A stretch of DNA of 64,000 bases from Stenogyne calaminthoides (GCA_037126765.1 JBBCBC010000025.1:18160175-18224174), one strand, 5' to 3'. Counted from the stretch's first letter, positions 11,268 through 23,189 are shown. Translations and numbers: made by a program. Notes: generated by a model not told the origin, from the letters alone.

Positions 11268-12444
11268 TGATAAGTGGATAATAGTGCATTACTTAAGTTG
11301 CTTAGAGTTTGATTATTGGCATTCTATTGTGAGTTATTTGCGCATTTTTCCACTTATATGCACTTTGATGAGTTGATAGGTCACATAATAAGTATTGGGC
11401 CGAATTTCACCCACTGCAGCCCCCAGTGTGGGCCAAAATCTTGAACCAGATGGGCCAGCGGGATTTTTACTAACTCTAGCCCATATTACATTGAAAAAAA
11501 GGCCACTTAGGGCTGGTTACTCAGGAATTTAGCAGCGGCTGAAGGCAGATTGCAGCCGGGGAGAGAAGAGAGACAGGAGAGCAACGGAGAAAGAAGATGA
11601 TGTTACCGCTTATTGAGTATTTCTTTTCTAGATTTATGAACTTAATTTATTGTATTTTTTGTTATGTCTATGGACGGATAAGTCCTTTTATTTCAATTCC
11701 AGTGATTTCTAAACTTGTATTTTGATGATTACTAGTTAATTCGATATCGTTTGTTATACTGTTATTCTCAGATTATTTATATCATCTTTTTAACTTCTTG
11801 CATATTAGGATAATTAATTTGGTTTGGCCACCTAGGTTATTTTATTCTCATATGCCTGTTAGTTCGTATCGTGTAATTTGTAATTGTTGCGTGTATATGA
11901 CAATTGGTAACAACTAGTAAAATTTGCTAGGGTGATATAAATTGAATTATTTCGAATCGAGCTAGAGTATTTGGGAATTTATTTAACCTTTATCCTTGAG
12001 GCTAATGTTTTTACTGAATTAAATTTAGATCGTATCTAGACTGTTCAGATAAAAAGGTTCATTGAAGAGCGTATTTCAATTGGATAAAATTAAGGGATAG
12101 AACCGATAAACAGAGCTTGTTGTTTATAGAGGGTCATTAGTCTAAGAGTAAGGTTAAGCAAACGACACTTTTAATTAGAAAATTCAAAATACAAGTGAAG
12201 AATGAACTGTGAATTGGAAGTCTTTCATCATTTGAATTCGATAATTTATTGTTTCTGCGCTATTTAATTATTTAGTAATTCTCACAAAATTCAAAACCCC
12301 CCTTTTTCCGTCTCTTTAAATTCATACAAATAATGTAATAATTATTTTCACGTTTCTTGAGGATCTACCCTTACTTATCCTACTACATTCTAGTTTATCG
12401 GTTAAGGATTTAATTTATTTTTGGGTGCCGGCGACAGCACACCA
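11268..12444 (+). repeat. 5' LTR of LD (lacks the TATA segment)
   Basis: TGATAAGTGG to CAGCACACCA, 1177 bp. It aligns with the 3' LTR except for a deletion of about 75 bp at ~11380. The 3' LTR has there a segment with GATATATAAGTG (about 14920-14931), the only TATA-like box seen. The 5' LTR also lacks the ~58-bp duplication present at 15490-15600. Confidence 0.9.
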
Positions 12445-12467
12445 AATTTTGTCGTCGTTGTCGGGGA
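12445..12467 (+). promoter_or_regulatory. PBS region of LD
   Basis: AATTTTGTCGTCGTTGTCGGGGA directly follows the LTR (last part TCGTCGTTGTCGGGGA). It resembles the TGGCGCCGTTGCCGGGGA type PBS seen at 7640-7657 with several substitutions. Confidence 0.65.
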
Positions 12468-12770
12468 ACAGTGTGAATATTTTTTGTGTTTTTTGTGTAT
12501 GATTTGTGGGGGCTTATTTTTTTGTTATTTTTTTGAGGATTTTAGTGTGTTAGTTGTTAATTTTTCTCCCCTGTTACCCCTCTCCTTTATTTCGTATGTA
12601 ATTGCAATTTTCTGCAATTTTAACACAGCCCCCCCCCCAGTGTCATTATAGCAGCAGAATTGCAGCAACCCATTTTTGTTCTTTTTTTTTCATTTTTTTC
12701 CTTTTTTTGTTCGATATCACGTGTTTCTGTCTCTTTTTCAGGTGCCACATAGACTAAGTTACTCACATTT
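12468..12770 (+). other. LD leader, non-coding
   Basis: T-rich untranslated leader between PBS and the Gag remnant, including long T runs and a run of about ten C at 12631-12640 that is prone to length error. No gene seen. Confidence 0.5.
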
Positions 12771-13435
12771 ATGGGGAGCTCTGAGTTATCAATGGAGGAA
12801 ATTCTCAAACTACTTACTTTCAACACTCTACAACTCCAGAAGAGTGTGTACGAAACTAGCCATAGCATGAATCAACTTCAACATGACACCGACTCGAGGT
12901 TCAAAAACTTGGAGATGCAAATAAGCCAACTAGCCACCTCTGTTGGCCGAATCGAGGCTCAAATTGGGGAAAAATTGTCATCCCATCCTGAAATTAATCC
13001 AAGAATGTGAGTGTTGTCACGTTGAGGGACGGAAAACAGCTGGAAGATATAGATAAGCTCGCCCCTCAGCTGCTATGGATGAAAAAGGAGAAAATGTCCA
13101 TGGGCAGCGTGACACTAGCCCCCCTAATGTGGAACTTTCTGCAATACCGGATGAAAAACATGTTGGTAAATCAATTCCTAGAATTATTGATACTAATGTG
13201 ATACATTTTTCTTCCAGGTTTGAACGAGCACTGAAGGTGGATAAGGAGAAATAAATCCTCGATATTTTCCATAAGGTGTAAATTAACATTCCACTACTTC
13301 ATGTTTTGGCTCAGATTCCTAGGTATGCAAACTTCCTTGAGGATTTGTGCACAAACAAGCGTAGGCTGAAAAGGAATGAAAAAATCTTGATGGGAGGAAG
13401 TACTGTTCGTCACCATAGATTACCATTTGATTGAA
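12771..13435 (+). pseudogene. gag: Gag C-terminal remnant of LD
   Basis: The frame at 12771-13010 encodes about 80 residues with a coiled-coil-like stretch (LEMQISQLATSVGRIEAQIG) characteristic of the C-terminal part of Athila/Tat-type Gag. It continues, after a frameshift near 13007, with VTLRDGKQLEDI, a version of the conserved VTLRSGK motif. Decayed pieces to about 13435 match the Gag-protease linker (a segment reading IPRYANFLEDLCTNKRRLKR at 13317-13376), also seen at 9710-9760 in the Athila-like element. Stops at 13008 and 13252 break it. No protease or RT follows. Confidence 0.78.
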
Positions 13436-14759
13436 GGGATTACTTTACTCCTATCACGTGAAAATAAGATGTTGGTCGTCGAGCGACGTTAAACAAAAGC
13501 GCTCTACGGGAGGCAACCCGTATTTTTATTTTTATTTTTGGTATTCTAAATTTTTTTAAATTCTCTTTTAGTTGTCTTCTTCGTGTGTCTTTCTCAATTT
13601 TGTTGCAGGCTCTCCAATGATTGAAGTGATTGAGAATTGTGGATTACTAGTAGCTCCTACACTTTCCAGTTTATCCGGTGATACTCTTCCTTATCCTGTC
13701 TTTTTTCCCTTGTGCATATTTATTTTTGCTGCTTGTGGACAAGCAATATATTAAGTATGGGGGAGAGGCAAGATATTGTGCTGATTTTCATTGTGTATTT
13801 AATGTTGAGCTTATTTTGGGCTTGAGTGTTGTATTTACATGTTGGTATATGTTTGTGTTGGAGAAGTGAATCGCGATGATGATCTGAGAGTTGTTGGTAG
13901 TGGTGTGATGTTTTTGTGAGTAGTGAATCTGGAGTAAATTTGGTTAAATTTTGCTGATTTGGAAATTCTGTGAATTCTGTGAAACTGTGGGATATCATCA
14001 AGGTATGATAGAATCTATGGTTGTGATTTGACTCGTTGATTTGCTTGGATTTTGATTTGTGTCTTTGATTTCCCTATAATAAAGTAGTCTAAGTTGATGG
14101 TTTGTATGGATGATGCATTGTTGGTGTACCCTTGAGGTTGGAAAATTATGTGCTAGATTGAAGGAGGTTGGAGTCTAGTTGAAAAATTGTGCAAATAAAG
14201 GGCCGGTATAAGTTCCCATTTTTAGGGGCTCGGAAATTCCGAGCTAAAACCTAACGATGGAGTGAAGTTGCGGTCCCACGTGAAAAAAAATGGTCTTCGA
14301 GACAAATTTTACTTTCTTTTCCGAAGTCTTGCGAATGTTTCAAAGTTGGATACAATTAGAGTTAAAACCCTACAAGTAGAGTGGTGCTGCAGACCTTAGA
14401 AAAAAAAGAAATAAGGAGATAGGGAACACACCAAGATGCAGAGTCTGTTAGGATTTATCAGCTTAGGTGAAGAACAGTTGAAAGAAAAAGGGGAATTGAA
14501 GGTACATTGAGGAATCTGGTAGATTGATGGGTTGAGGATCGAGCATAGATGGTGTCAGAACTTGGTGTCCTTAAGTTCAGGGATTTTTGTAGGATTTTTG
14601 AATCTAGTCCGAGTTTACTCAAGTTGTTGCTTGCACTAATGTCTCACTAGTTTTGTAGTGAGTACCTGAGCGAAAGTCAAGACTACTCCATTCCATTCCG
14701 GTTGTGTTTTTGGTTTGAGTTTAATTGAGGACAAGCAAAGATTTAAGTGTGGGGGAATT
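13436..14759 (+). other. LD 3' internal region and polypurine tract
   Basis: Non-coding. It contains the block GAGCGACGTTAAACAAAAGC and GGGAGGCAACCC at about 13478-13520, a conserved signature downstream of pol in Athila/Tat-type gypsy elements. The region ends with the purine tract AAGTGTGGGGGAATT at about 14745-14759. Short frames in between show no domain. Confidence 0.7.
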
Positions 14760-16085
14760 TGATAAGTGGATAATATTGCATTATTTAAGTTGCTTAGAGT
14801 GTGATTATTGGCATTCTATTGTAAGTTATTTGCGTATTTTTCCACTTATATGCACTTTGATGTGTTGAAAGCCCACTTAATCTTTTGTTTGAGTTTTTGG
14901 GTGTTTTTAAGGCCTTTTTGGAGATATATAAGTGTTGGAGAAGGACACAAAGATTCATAATAAGTATTGGGCCGAATTTCACTCACTGCAGCCCACACTG
15001 GGGGGCCAAGTGTGGGACAAAATCTTGAACCAGATGGGCCAGCGGGATTTTTACTAATTCCAGCCCAAATTACATTGAAAAAAAGGTCACTTAGGGCTGG
15101 TTATTCAGAATTCAGCAGCGGCTGAAGGCAGATTTCAGCCGGGGAGAGAAGAGAGACAAGAGAGCAACGGAGGAAGAAGATGACGGTACCGCTTATTGAT
15201 TATTTCTTTTCTAGATTTATGAACTTGATTTCTTGTATTTTTGTTATGCCTATGGAAGGCTAAGTCCTTTTATTCCAATTTCAGGGATTTCTAAACTTGT
15301 ATTTTGATGATTACTAGTTAATTTGATATCGTTTGTTATACTGTTATTCTCAGATTATTTATATCATCTGTTTTAACTTCTTGCATATTAGGATAATTAA
15401 TTTGGTTTGGCCACCTAGGTTATTTTATTCTCATATGCCTGTTAGTTCTTATCGCATAATCCGTAATTGTTGCGTGTATATGACAATTGGTAACAACTAG
15501 TAAAATTTGCTTGGGTGATATAAATTGAATTCTTTCAAATCGAGCTAGTAACAACTAGTAAAATTTGCTAGGGTGATATAAATTGAATTCTTTCAAATCT
15601 AGCTAGCGTATTCGGGAATTTATTTTACCTTTATCCTAGAGGCTAATGCTTTTACTGAATTAAATTTAGATCGTATCTAGACTGTTCAGACAAAAAGGTT
15701 CATTGAAGAGCATATTTCAATTGGATAAAATTAAGGGATAAAACCGATAAACAGAGCTTGTTGTTTATTGAGGGTCATTAGTCTGAGAGTAAGGTTAAGC
15801 AAACGATACTTTTAATTGGAAAAGTCAAAATACAAGTGAAGAATGATTTTTGAATTGGAAGACTTTCATCATTTGAATTCGATTATTTATTGTTTTTGAG
15901 CTATTTAATTATTTAGTAATTCTCATAAAATCCAAAACCCCCATTTTTCCATCTCTTTAAATTCATACAAATAACGTAATAATTATTTTAAAGTTCCCTG
16001 AGGATCGACCCTTACATATTCTACTACATTCTAGTGGATCGGTTAAAGATTTAATTTATTTTTGGGTGCCGGCGACAGCACACCA
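14760..16085 (+). repeat. 3' LTR of LD
   Basis: 1326 bp, TGATAAGTGG to CAGCACACCA. It has a TATA-like GATATATAAGTG near 14920-14931 that is missing from the 5' LTR, and a local tandem duplication of about 58 bp (15490-15600, unit containing AACTAGTAAAATTTGCT). Confidence 0.92.
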
Positions 16086-16090
16086 ACTTT
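16086..16090 (+). repeat. Target-site duplication of LD, right copy (ACTTT)
   Basis: Matches 11263-11267 exactly. Confidence 0.85.
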
Positions 16091-16530
16091 TAATGATTCC
16101 TAAAGGTTCAGATGTGATTGAGTATGACGGGATTATCTAAAGGCAATCACCTATGTAAATTAGAAGTGAGGGCCGCTTCGACCAAATATTTATGAAATGA
16201 AGGGCGTCCATGGCCAAAATAGACAAAAATGTGAGAATGAATTGTAATCGAGGCTGACTTGTGTCTGCATTGTTGGTAAGGTATACACGATGGAGGATTA
16301 GTTCAAGATATTGTGTCAAAGAAGCCGCCAGTATACCCGATGGTGTTCGACTACGGAAAGTTCAAAGCCACAATCTACTTTTCCGGATGCAATGAAGTCT
16401 CAATTGAGTTTAATGATGAGCCTACATCTGTATAGACGCAATTTTCAATCGTGGGGGATTGTTGGAAATTATGATTTTGAGAGTGCTCAATACCCATGTT
16501 TGACCATATTGTTGAGGGATTAAAAGTTAA
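16091..16530 (+). mobile_element. Remnant of another LTR retrotransposon (3' end plus LTR start)
   Basis: Host DNA of LD, continuous with about 11241-11267. Its 3' end shows a purine tract GTGGGGGAT (16451-16459) followed by TGTTGGAAATTATG, which looks like a PPT plus LTR start. Only about 70 bp of LTR remain before L2 begins at 16531. Coding traces upstream are too decayed to assign to copia or gypsy. Confidence 0.5.
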
Positions 16531-18083
16531 TGTTGGGAGATGAATTTAATAAAGATATGATTTTGATTAGATCCCAAAACCCCTGAGTATGACATGTTCA
16601 GGATAATCTTGATAGTTGAGTCAGGATTCAGTTTTAGAGTATTCAGGATGTTATCTGCAAAATGTATAGTCAGCAGATATAGATCAGGTTAGGATCTGAA
16701 GATTCTGAAGAACTCAGTAAGTTTCTGAAGAAACCGAAGTTTCAGTATGAAACTGAAGTTTCTGAAGTTTCAGTATGAAATTGAAGTTTTTGAAGTTTCA
16801 AATGGCCCGAAATCTTGATACTTCGGTGTGGCGAAAATCGAGATATCAAGACTTCGATGTGGCGAGATCTCAAGACTCGATGATGAAACAAAGGGACTCA
16901 GCATGAAGACTCAGTTTATCAGTCAGTATATCTGTGAAGTCTCGAGAAGCCAAGACTCAAGACCAAAGACCCGAAGACTCAAGACATAGAAGATGTAAGA
17001 TCAAGAATCAAGATCAAAGTATCTTGAAGGCACATTAATTCATCAAGACTTCGAGAATGTCTTGAATGCTTTCGATAAAACTGAATATTCTGAAGCCTTC
17101 GAAAATATCTATCTGAAGGATGCAATACTGAGAAGATCGCGATTCCTTAGAAAAATAGATATTGCCCAAGACATTCAAATGCAGACAAAAGGAACTAAGA
17201 CAAAGTGTTGTTAAGGTTATATCACTCAGAGATTGTAACCAAAAAGAGCCGTTGAGTTGTCTACCTTTAACTGGAGACAAAAGTCAAAAAGAGGAAAACA
17301 AAGACTGTACCATACTGACACTGACAACGACAGGTCACTGAAAAGATGTCAGAAGTACTAAGTTCCAGACTGCAAAAAGTGAAGACCGGCTACATGAAAG
17401 GCTAATGCCTAAAACGTGTTAGGGAGTGTCAAACCCTAAATATAGCCGTTTCTCACACACCATAAGAGGAAACTCACGGAGCTATCTCTCCAATGGATAG
17501 TTTTTCAAGAGTGACCTTGGTGTATGCCTATAAATACTTGTGACCTTCTACATTGTAAGGTTACGGGAAATTTGTAAGCAACTCAAGAGCTCAAACTTAT
17601 TATTACAAGTTGAAGCACTCGAAAATCCAAGAATTTCCCAAGTGCTTTAAATCGAAGAGAGCTCATTCCACTAAGCCTAGCTTGATAAGATATATCCAAA
17701 GCTTAGTCGAGATATCCTAGCCTTTGCATTGTTCTTTATTGTAAAGGATATCTCATCCTAATTGGAAACCAACCAAGAAACCCCAAACCCTTTGTAAGGT
17801 AGTTTGAGTGTGATTGTTGGTGAGATTGGAGTTGTAAAGAGTTAGTAAACTACAGAGGTAGTCAAAAAGCTCTAGAGAAGAAGTGAGTAATCTATCTTGG
17901 ATAGACAGAAAGCTTGTGTGAGTTTTGAGTTAGTAAACTACAGAGGTAGTCAGAAAGCTCAAAATTAGAAAGGTTAGTAAACTACAGAGGTAGTCAGAAA
18001 GCCTTAGGAAGTGATTAGTGAATTTCTCTGAAGAGATCAGGGAGAGTGGACATAGGAGCTTGAGTCTCTGAACCACTATAACT
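16531..18083 (+). repeat. Sirevirus LTR L2 (B/E family), 3'-truncated
   Basis: It starts TGTTGGGAGATGAATTTAAT like the LTRs of B and E and follows them through a TATAAATA box (17529-17536) to GAACCACTATAACT, where it stops. The last ~350-550 bp present in the E LTR are missing and the satellite array begins. Three copies of a ~26-bp subrepeat around TAAACTACAGAGGTAGTCA occur at about 17840-18000. The segment 16680-16900 mixes CTGAAG-type and CCGAAG/TCGAG-type repeats. Confidence 0.88.
17529..17536 (+). promoter_or_regulatory. TATA box of LTR L2
   Basis: TATAAATA about 1.0 kb into the LTR. Equivalent boxes are at 24548-24554 and 30247-30254 (B) and 52723-52729 (E). Confidence 0.6.
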
Positions 18084-21000
18084 TGATGAGTGATGTCGGA
18101 TGGAGGATCTAGAAACGGCGATTGGTTTTGGCCATAGGAAGGTGAAAATTGTTTTGGCCATAACTTTTGACTCGGGTGTCCGTATTTCCTGTTATAATAC
18201 CATTTCGGAAACTTCTTTAATTATCTACAGGTCTCACAGCTTCGCCGTCCCTCTAAAACTGTCCCACCGGATAATATTATAACATTTTTCTCTATCGCAG
18301 CCCTTGTGTGATGTAATCGTTTTTCCCACCAGATAATATGTGTGGGTAGTATAGGCTTTTTTTTTTCATAGATCACTGTAGTAGGGGTTTGCTTGTTCTT
18401 GTTGTAATTTTGATCGTAAGGATGAGCGATGTCAGATGGAGGATCTGGAAACGACGATTGGGGTTTTGGCCGTTGGATAGTGAAAACTGTTTTAGCCATA
18501 ACGTTTTACTCGGGTGTCCATTTTTCTATTATAATATCATTTCGGCAACGTCCTGAAGTTATCTACATCACTCTCGGCTTTGACGTCCCTCTAAAACTGT
18601 CCCACCGGAAAATATTATAATATTTTTCTCTATCGCAACCCTTGTGTGATGTTGTAATCATTTTTCCAACCAGATAATATGTGTCGGTAGTATAGGCGGT
18701 TTTTTTTCATATATCACTGTAGTAATATTTTTCTTGTTCTTGTTGTAATTTTGATTGTAAGGATGAGCGATGCCAGATGGAGGATCTGGAAACGGCGATT
18801 GGGGTTTTGGCCATTGGATGGTGAAAACTATTTTGGCCATAAGTTTTGACTCGGGTGTCTGTTTTCCTATTATAATATCGTTTCCGAAACGTCTTGAAGT
18901 TATCTACATGTCTCACAGCTTCGTCGTCCCTCTAAAACTGTCCCACTGGATAATATTATAATATTTTTATCTATCGCAACCCTTGTGTGATTTTGTAATT
19001 ATTTTTCCCACAAGATAATGTGTGTGGGTAGTATAGGCATTTTTTTCATAGATCAATGTAGTAGGGTTTTGCTTGTTCTTGTTGTAATTTTGATCGTAAG
19101 GATAAGTGATGTCGGATGGAGGATCTGAAAACGACGATTGGGGTTTTGGTCATTGGATGGTGAAAACTATTTTGGCCATAAATTTTGACTCGGGTGTTCA
19201 TTTTCCTATTATAATACTGTTTCTGAAACGTCTTGAAGTTATCTACATGTCTCACAGCTTTGTCGTCCCTCTAAAACTGTCCCACTAGATAATATTATAA
19301 TATTTTTATCTATCGCAACCCTTGTATGATTTTATAATCGTTTTTCCCACCAGATAATATGTGTGGGTAATATAGGCATTTTTTTCATAGATCACTATAG
19401 TAGGCTTTTGCTTGTTCTTGTTGTAATTTTGATCAAAAGTATGAGCGATGTCGGATGAAGGATTTAGAAACGGCGATTGGGGTTTTGGCCATTGGATGGT
19501 GAAAACTGTTTTGGCCATAACTTTTGACTCGGGTGTCCGTTTTCCTATTATAATACCGTTTTGGAAACGTCTTGAAGTTATCGACATGACTCACTGCTTT
19601 GTCGATACTCTAAAACCGTCCCACTGAATAATATTATAATACTTTTCTCAATCGCAACCCTTGTGTGATGTTGTAATCGTTTTTCCCACCAGATAATATG
19701 TGTCGGTAGTATAGGCATTTTTTTTCATAGATCATTGTAGTAGGGTTTTGCTTCTTCTTGTTGTAATTTTGATCGTAAGGATGACTGATGTCGGATGGAG
19801 GATCTGGAAACGGCGATTGGGGTTTTGGCCATTGGATGGTGAAAACTTATTTGGCCATAAGTTTTGACTCGGGTGTCCGTTTTCCTATTATAATATCATT
19901 TCCGAAACGTCTTGAAGTTATCTACATGTCTCACATCTTCGACGTCCATCTATAATTATACCATTAGATAATATTATAATATTTTTATCTATCGCAACCA
20001 TTGTTTGATGTTGTAATCGTTTTTCCCACCAGATAATATGTGTGGGTAGTATAGGCGTTTTTTTTCATAGATCACTGTAGTAAGGTTTTGCTTATTCTTG
20101 TTGCAATTTTGATCAAAAGGATGAGCGATGTTGGATGGAGGATTTAGAAGCGCCGATTGGGGTTTTGGCCATTGGATGGTGAAAACTGTTTTGTCCATAA
20201 CTTTTGACTCAGGTGTCCATTTTCCTATTATATTCCCATTTCGGAAACGTCTTGAAGTTATCTACATGACTCACAGCTTTGTCGTTGCTCTAAAACCGTC
20301 CCACCGGATAATATTATAATATTTTTCTCTATCGCAACCCATGTGTGATGTTGTAATCGTTTTTCCCACCACTTAATATGTGTGGGTAGTATAGGCATTT
20401 TTTTTTCATAGATCACTGTAGTAGGGTTTTGCTTGTTCTTGTTGTAATTTTGATCAAAAGGATGAGCGATGTCGGATGGAAGATTTAGAAACGATGATTG
20501 GGGTTTTTGCCATTGGATGGTGAAAATTATTTTGGCCATAACTTTTGACTCGGGTGTCTGTTTTCCTATTATAATACCATTTTGGAAATGTCTTGAAGTT
20601 ATCTACATGACTCACGGCTTTGTCGTGGCTCTAAAACTGTCCCACCAGATAATATTATAATATTTTTCTCTATCGCAACCCTTGTGTGATGTTATAATCG
20701 TTTTTCCCACCAGATAATATGTGTGGGTAGTATAGACATTTTTTTTTCATAGATCACTGTAGTAAGGTTTTGCTTGTTCTTGTTGTAATTTTGATCGCAA
20801 GGATGAGCGATGTCGGATGGAGGATCTAGAAACGGCGATTGGGGTTTTGACCATTGGATGGTGAAAACTGTTTTGGCCATAACTTTTGACTCGGGTGTCC
20901 ATTTTCCTATTATAATACCATTTCGGAAACGTCTTGAAGTTATCTACATGTCTCACAGCTTCACCGTACCTCTAAAACTGTCCCACCGGATAATAATATA

Positions 21001-21416
21001 ATATTTTTCTCTATCTCAACCCTTGTGTGATGTTGTAATCGTTTTTCCCACCAGATAATATGTGTGGGTAGTATAGGCATTTTTTTTCATAGATCACTGT
21101 AGTAGGGTTATGCTTGTTCTTGTTGTAATTTTAATCGCAAGGATGATCGATGTCGGATGGAGGATCTGGAAACGATGATTGGGGTTTTGGCCATTAGATG
21201 GTGAAAACTATTTTAGCCATAACTTTTGACTCGGGTGTCCATTTTTCTATTATAATATCATTTCGGAAATGTCTTGAAGTTATCTACATGTCTCTCTACT
21301 TCACTGTCCTTCTAAAACTGTCCACCGGAAAATATTATAATATTTTTCTCTATCGCAACCCTTGTGTGATGTTGTAACCTTTTTTCCCACCATATAATAT
21401 GTGTGGGTAGTATAGG
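18084..21416. repeat. Satellite array, ~340-bp monomer, about 9.8 copies
   Basis: The motif GATGTCGGATGGAGGATCT and variants recurs at 18092, 18428, 18769, 19108, 19447, 19787, 20127, 20468, 20809 and 21149, giving spacings of 336-341 bp, mostly 339-341. Each monomer contains GGTTTTGGCCATTGGATGGT, a block ending ACTCGGGTGTCC, a tract around ATAATATTATAATATTTTT and CCCACCAGATAATATGTGTG. The last monomer is partial (~268 bp). Short reading frames repeat on both strands once per monomer; they follow from the periodicity and are not called as genes. The array abuts a truncated LTR on the left and truncated C1 on the right. Confidence 0.95.
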
Positions 21417-21930
21417 AATTTAACTTACAAATGAAATCAGATAATTCTAATATAAATTCGAATCTATAAAGTTTCACAAAATGTCGGCACACGTATATCT
21501 CAACACTAATTTTGCATGATTTTTATCATCAAGTGTTGCATATTTCATGTTTTATTACACAAGTTCATATTGATCTACTTTTCCAAGAGAGTACATTGTA
21601 GCTGCGAGCTCCGTGCCCCATAATTACTCAACGAATTATGAACAAACATTGATGTATAATTAATCACCTTTTGAAAAGAGAACATCGTAGTAGCGAGCTC
21701 CGTGTCCCATAGTTACTCAGTGATTACACATCTATATTGCGTATATTTTTTTAAATGCATTTAAGAGGTGTATGCCCAGGACTCTGTATCTAAACAAGGA
21801 TCCAAATAGTATTTACACAACACTATTATCTAATAATCAAATAAGCAAACACTTAGAAAAATTCGTTATCAGAATCATAATGTTGTCTGAAATGTTTCAC
21901 AACATTTGTTTCAACATCCTGCACAAATTT
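21417..21930 (-). other. C1 3' untranslated region, truncated
   Basis: Non-coding AT-rich DNA downstream of the RNase H remnant. It contains two diverged direct copies of a ~50-bp unit (about 21588-21640 and 21676-21726), each with GCGAGCTCCGTG followed by CCCCATA or CCCATAG and TTACTCA. The expected PPT and LTR are not present, so the element is truncated here. Confidence 0.5.
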
Positions 21931-22619
21931 TCAGATAGTGCAAAAAACAAGAGATTTTCTAAGTGAAGAAAACCTCCTATTGTCAAGGACTTTTAAAAAC
22001 AAATCAGCACACTGTCTTTCACTAGGAATGTAATCCATCTTACCAGCACTTTGTTCAACTAAATCACAAAGAAAATGGTTTCTTATATTTATGAGATTAG
22101 TTTGTGAATGTTGAACATAATTTTTGGATATATCTATCGTACGAGAATTATCACAATAAATCGTAAGGAAAGAATTTTTAGACCCATAATCCTCAAGTAT
22201 TTGCTTCAACCACAGGAGTTGAGAATAAGAAGCAAGATTATTCTCAATATAGACACATCTCGCGTTTGTACTTTCTCGATCATCAATATCACCTGCTAAA
22301 TATGAATCACTATAGCCAACTAGTTTAAGATTAATATTATTAGTGAACATAATCTCATAATTGGCAATCCCATCTATGTAGCAAATAATATGCTTAGCAT
22401 TATGCAAGTGAGAAATCTTTGAAATAGTTAAGTACAAGTCATTTGGTATCTTAAAAATAAGTTCACATTCTGACCTAGAAAATGTTAACTCAAATGTGTA
22501 CGTAACATTTGAAGCAACATTTTGTAATGCTACAGTACCATTTAGTATGTCCAAGATATCAATATTCTCATTTTTATGAGTTTTTCCATCCATATTTTCA
22601 ACCTCAATATGCTCGTAAG
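21931..22619 (-). pseudogene. C1 RNase H remnant
   Basis: The frame at 22593-21931 carries copia RNase H motifs: GYSDSYLAGDIDDRES (the usual form has D-A-D at the active site), LLWLKQILEDYG, CDNSRTIDISKN and a C-terminal block NIRNHFLCDLVEQSAGKMDYIPSERQCADLFLK. The Glu-containing motif (usually TEAEY) between them is missing, so a catalytic residue is lost. The frame is fused on its 5' side to the pre-integrase region. Confidence 0.8.
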
Positions 22620-23135
22620 ATTCATATGCAGTAATTTAAAACAATGTGATGTAATAAAATGTAATGACATTTTGTGAAACACACATGTTTGTATAATCTT
22701 TTGACATGCATTGCATACTTTAGAATCTTTATGATTAATCACATATATACCTTTCACAATATCATATTTAACTAGTTTATGCGAATTTTTGAAATTTGCA
22801 TGCCCCAAGTTTTTATGACAAAGAACTGACTCATCAACTTTCACACTTTTGCACATATGATTGTTATCAACCGTATAATAATTATCAATTGACATATTTT
22901 CTATCATAAGACAATTATTAAAATCATCAAGAACAAAACAGGAATTCTTGTCAAACTTGACATGAAGATTATCAAAACACAATTGACCAATGCTTATCAA
23001 GTTAGTCAATAAACCATCAACATGTAATACATTTGAGAGACAAGAAAAACCTGGAACATTCAATTTGCATTTGCCAATAATGTTTTCTTTTAAACTATCA
23101 TCATAAGTAATTTCATCACCATCAAAAACCTTCAA
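22620..23135 (-). pseudogene. C1 gag-pre-integrase domain; integrase core and RT deleted
   Basis: The frame at 23135-22542 shows the copia segment between protease and integrase: LSNVLHVDGLLTNLISIGQL, then the zinc-binding His/Cys motif, H in LCHKNLGHANF and two Cys in VCNACQKI. Within about 50 codons of that motif the sequence passes into RNase H. The integrase core and the whole reverse transcriptase, normally about 2.5 kb, are missing. The catalytic protease motif is not visible either. Confidence 0.82.
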
Positions 23136-23189
23136 TGAAGGATAAACAAAATTACAGACAACTTCTGATTTTTCAACACATGTTGTTTT

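Larger units (their letters stand above)
11268..16085 (+). mobile_element. Non-autonomous Ty3/gypsy derivative LD (LARD-like), complete with TSD
   Basis: Two direct LTRs (11268-12444 and 14760-16085) flank 2.3 kb of internal DNA with a PBS-like site, a Gag remnant, a PPT and no protease, RT or integrase. The whole is bordered by ACTTT on both sides. The empty site reads continuously across the insertion (AGTCATAGACTTT then TAATGATTCC). Movement must have depended on enzymes from a related autonomous gypsy element. Confidence 0.92.

Noticed and set aside
12631..12640. Run of about ten C as a special structure
   Set aside because: A lone homopolymer in a T-rich leader; length is unreliable in most sequencing data.
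18100..21001. Series of 60-93-codon reading frames on both strands, once per monomer
   Set aside because: They follow the ~340-bp satellite period on both strands and have no domain; they are a by-product of the repeat.
18084..21416. CRISPR-like or rDNA-spacer array
   Set aside because: Monomers are ~340 bp, without short repeat-spacer structure and without rRNA sequence; a plant satellite explains it.
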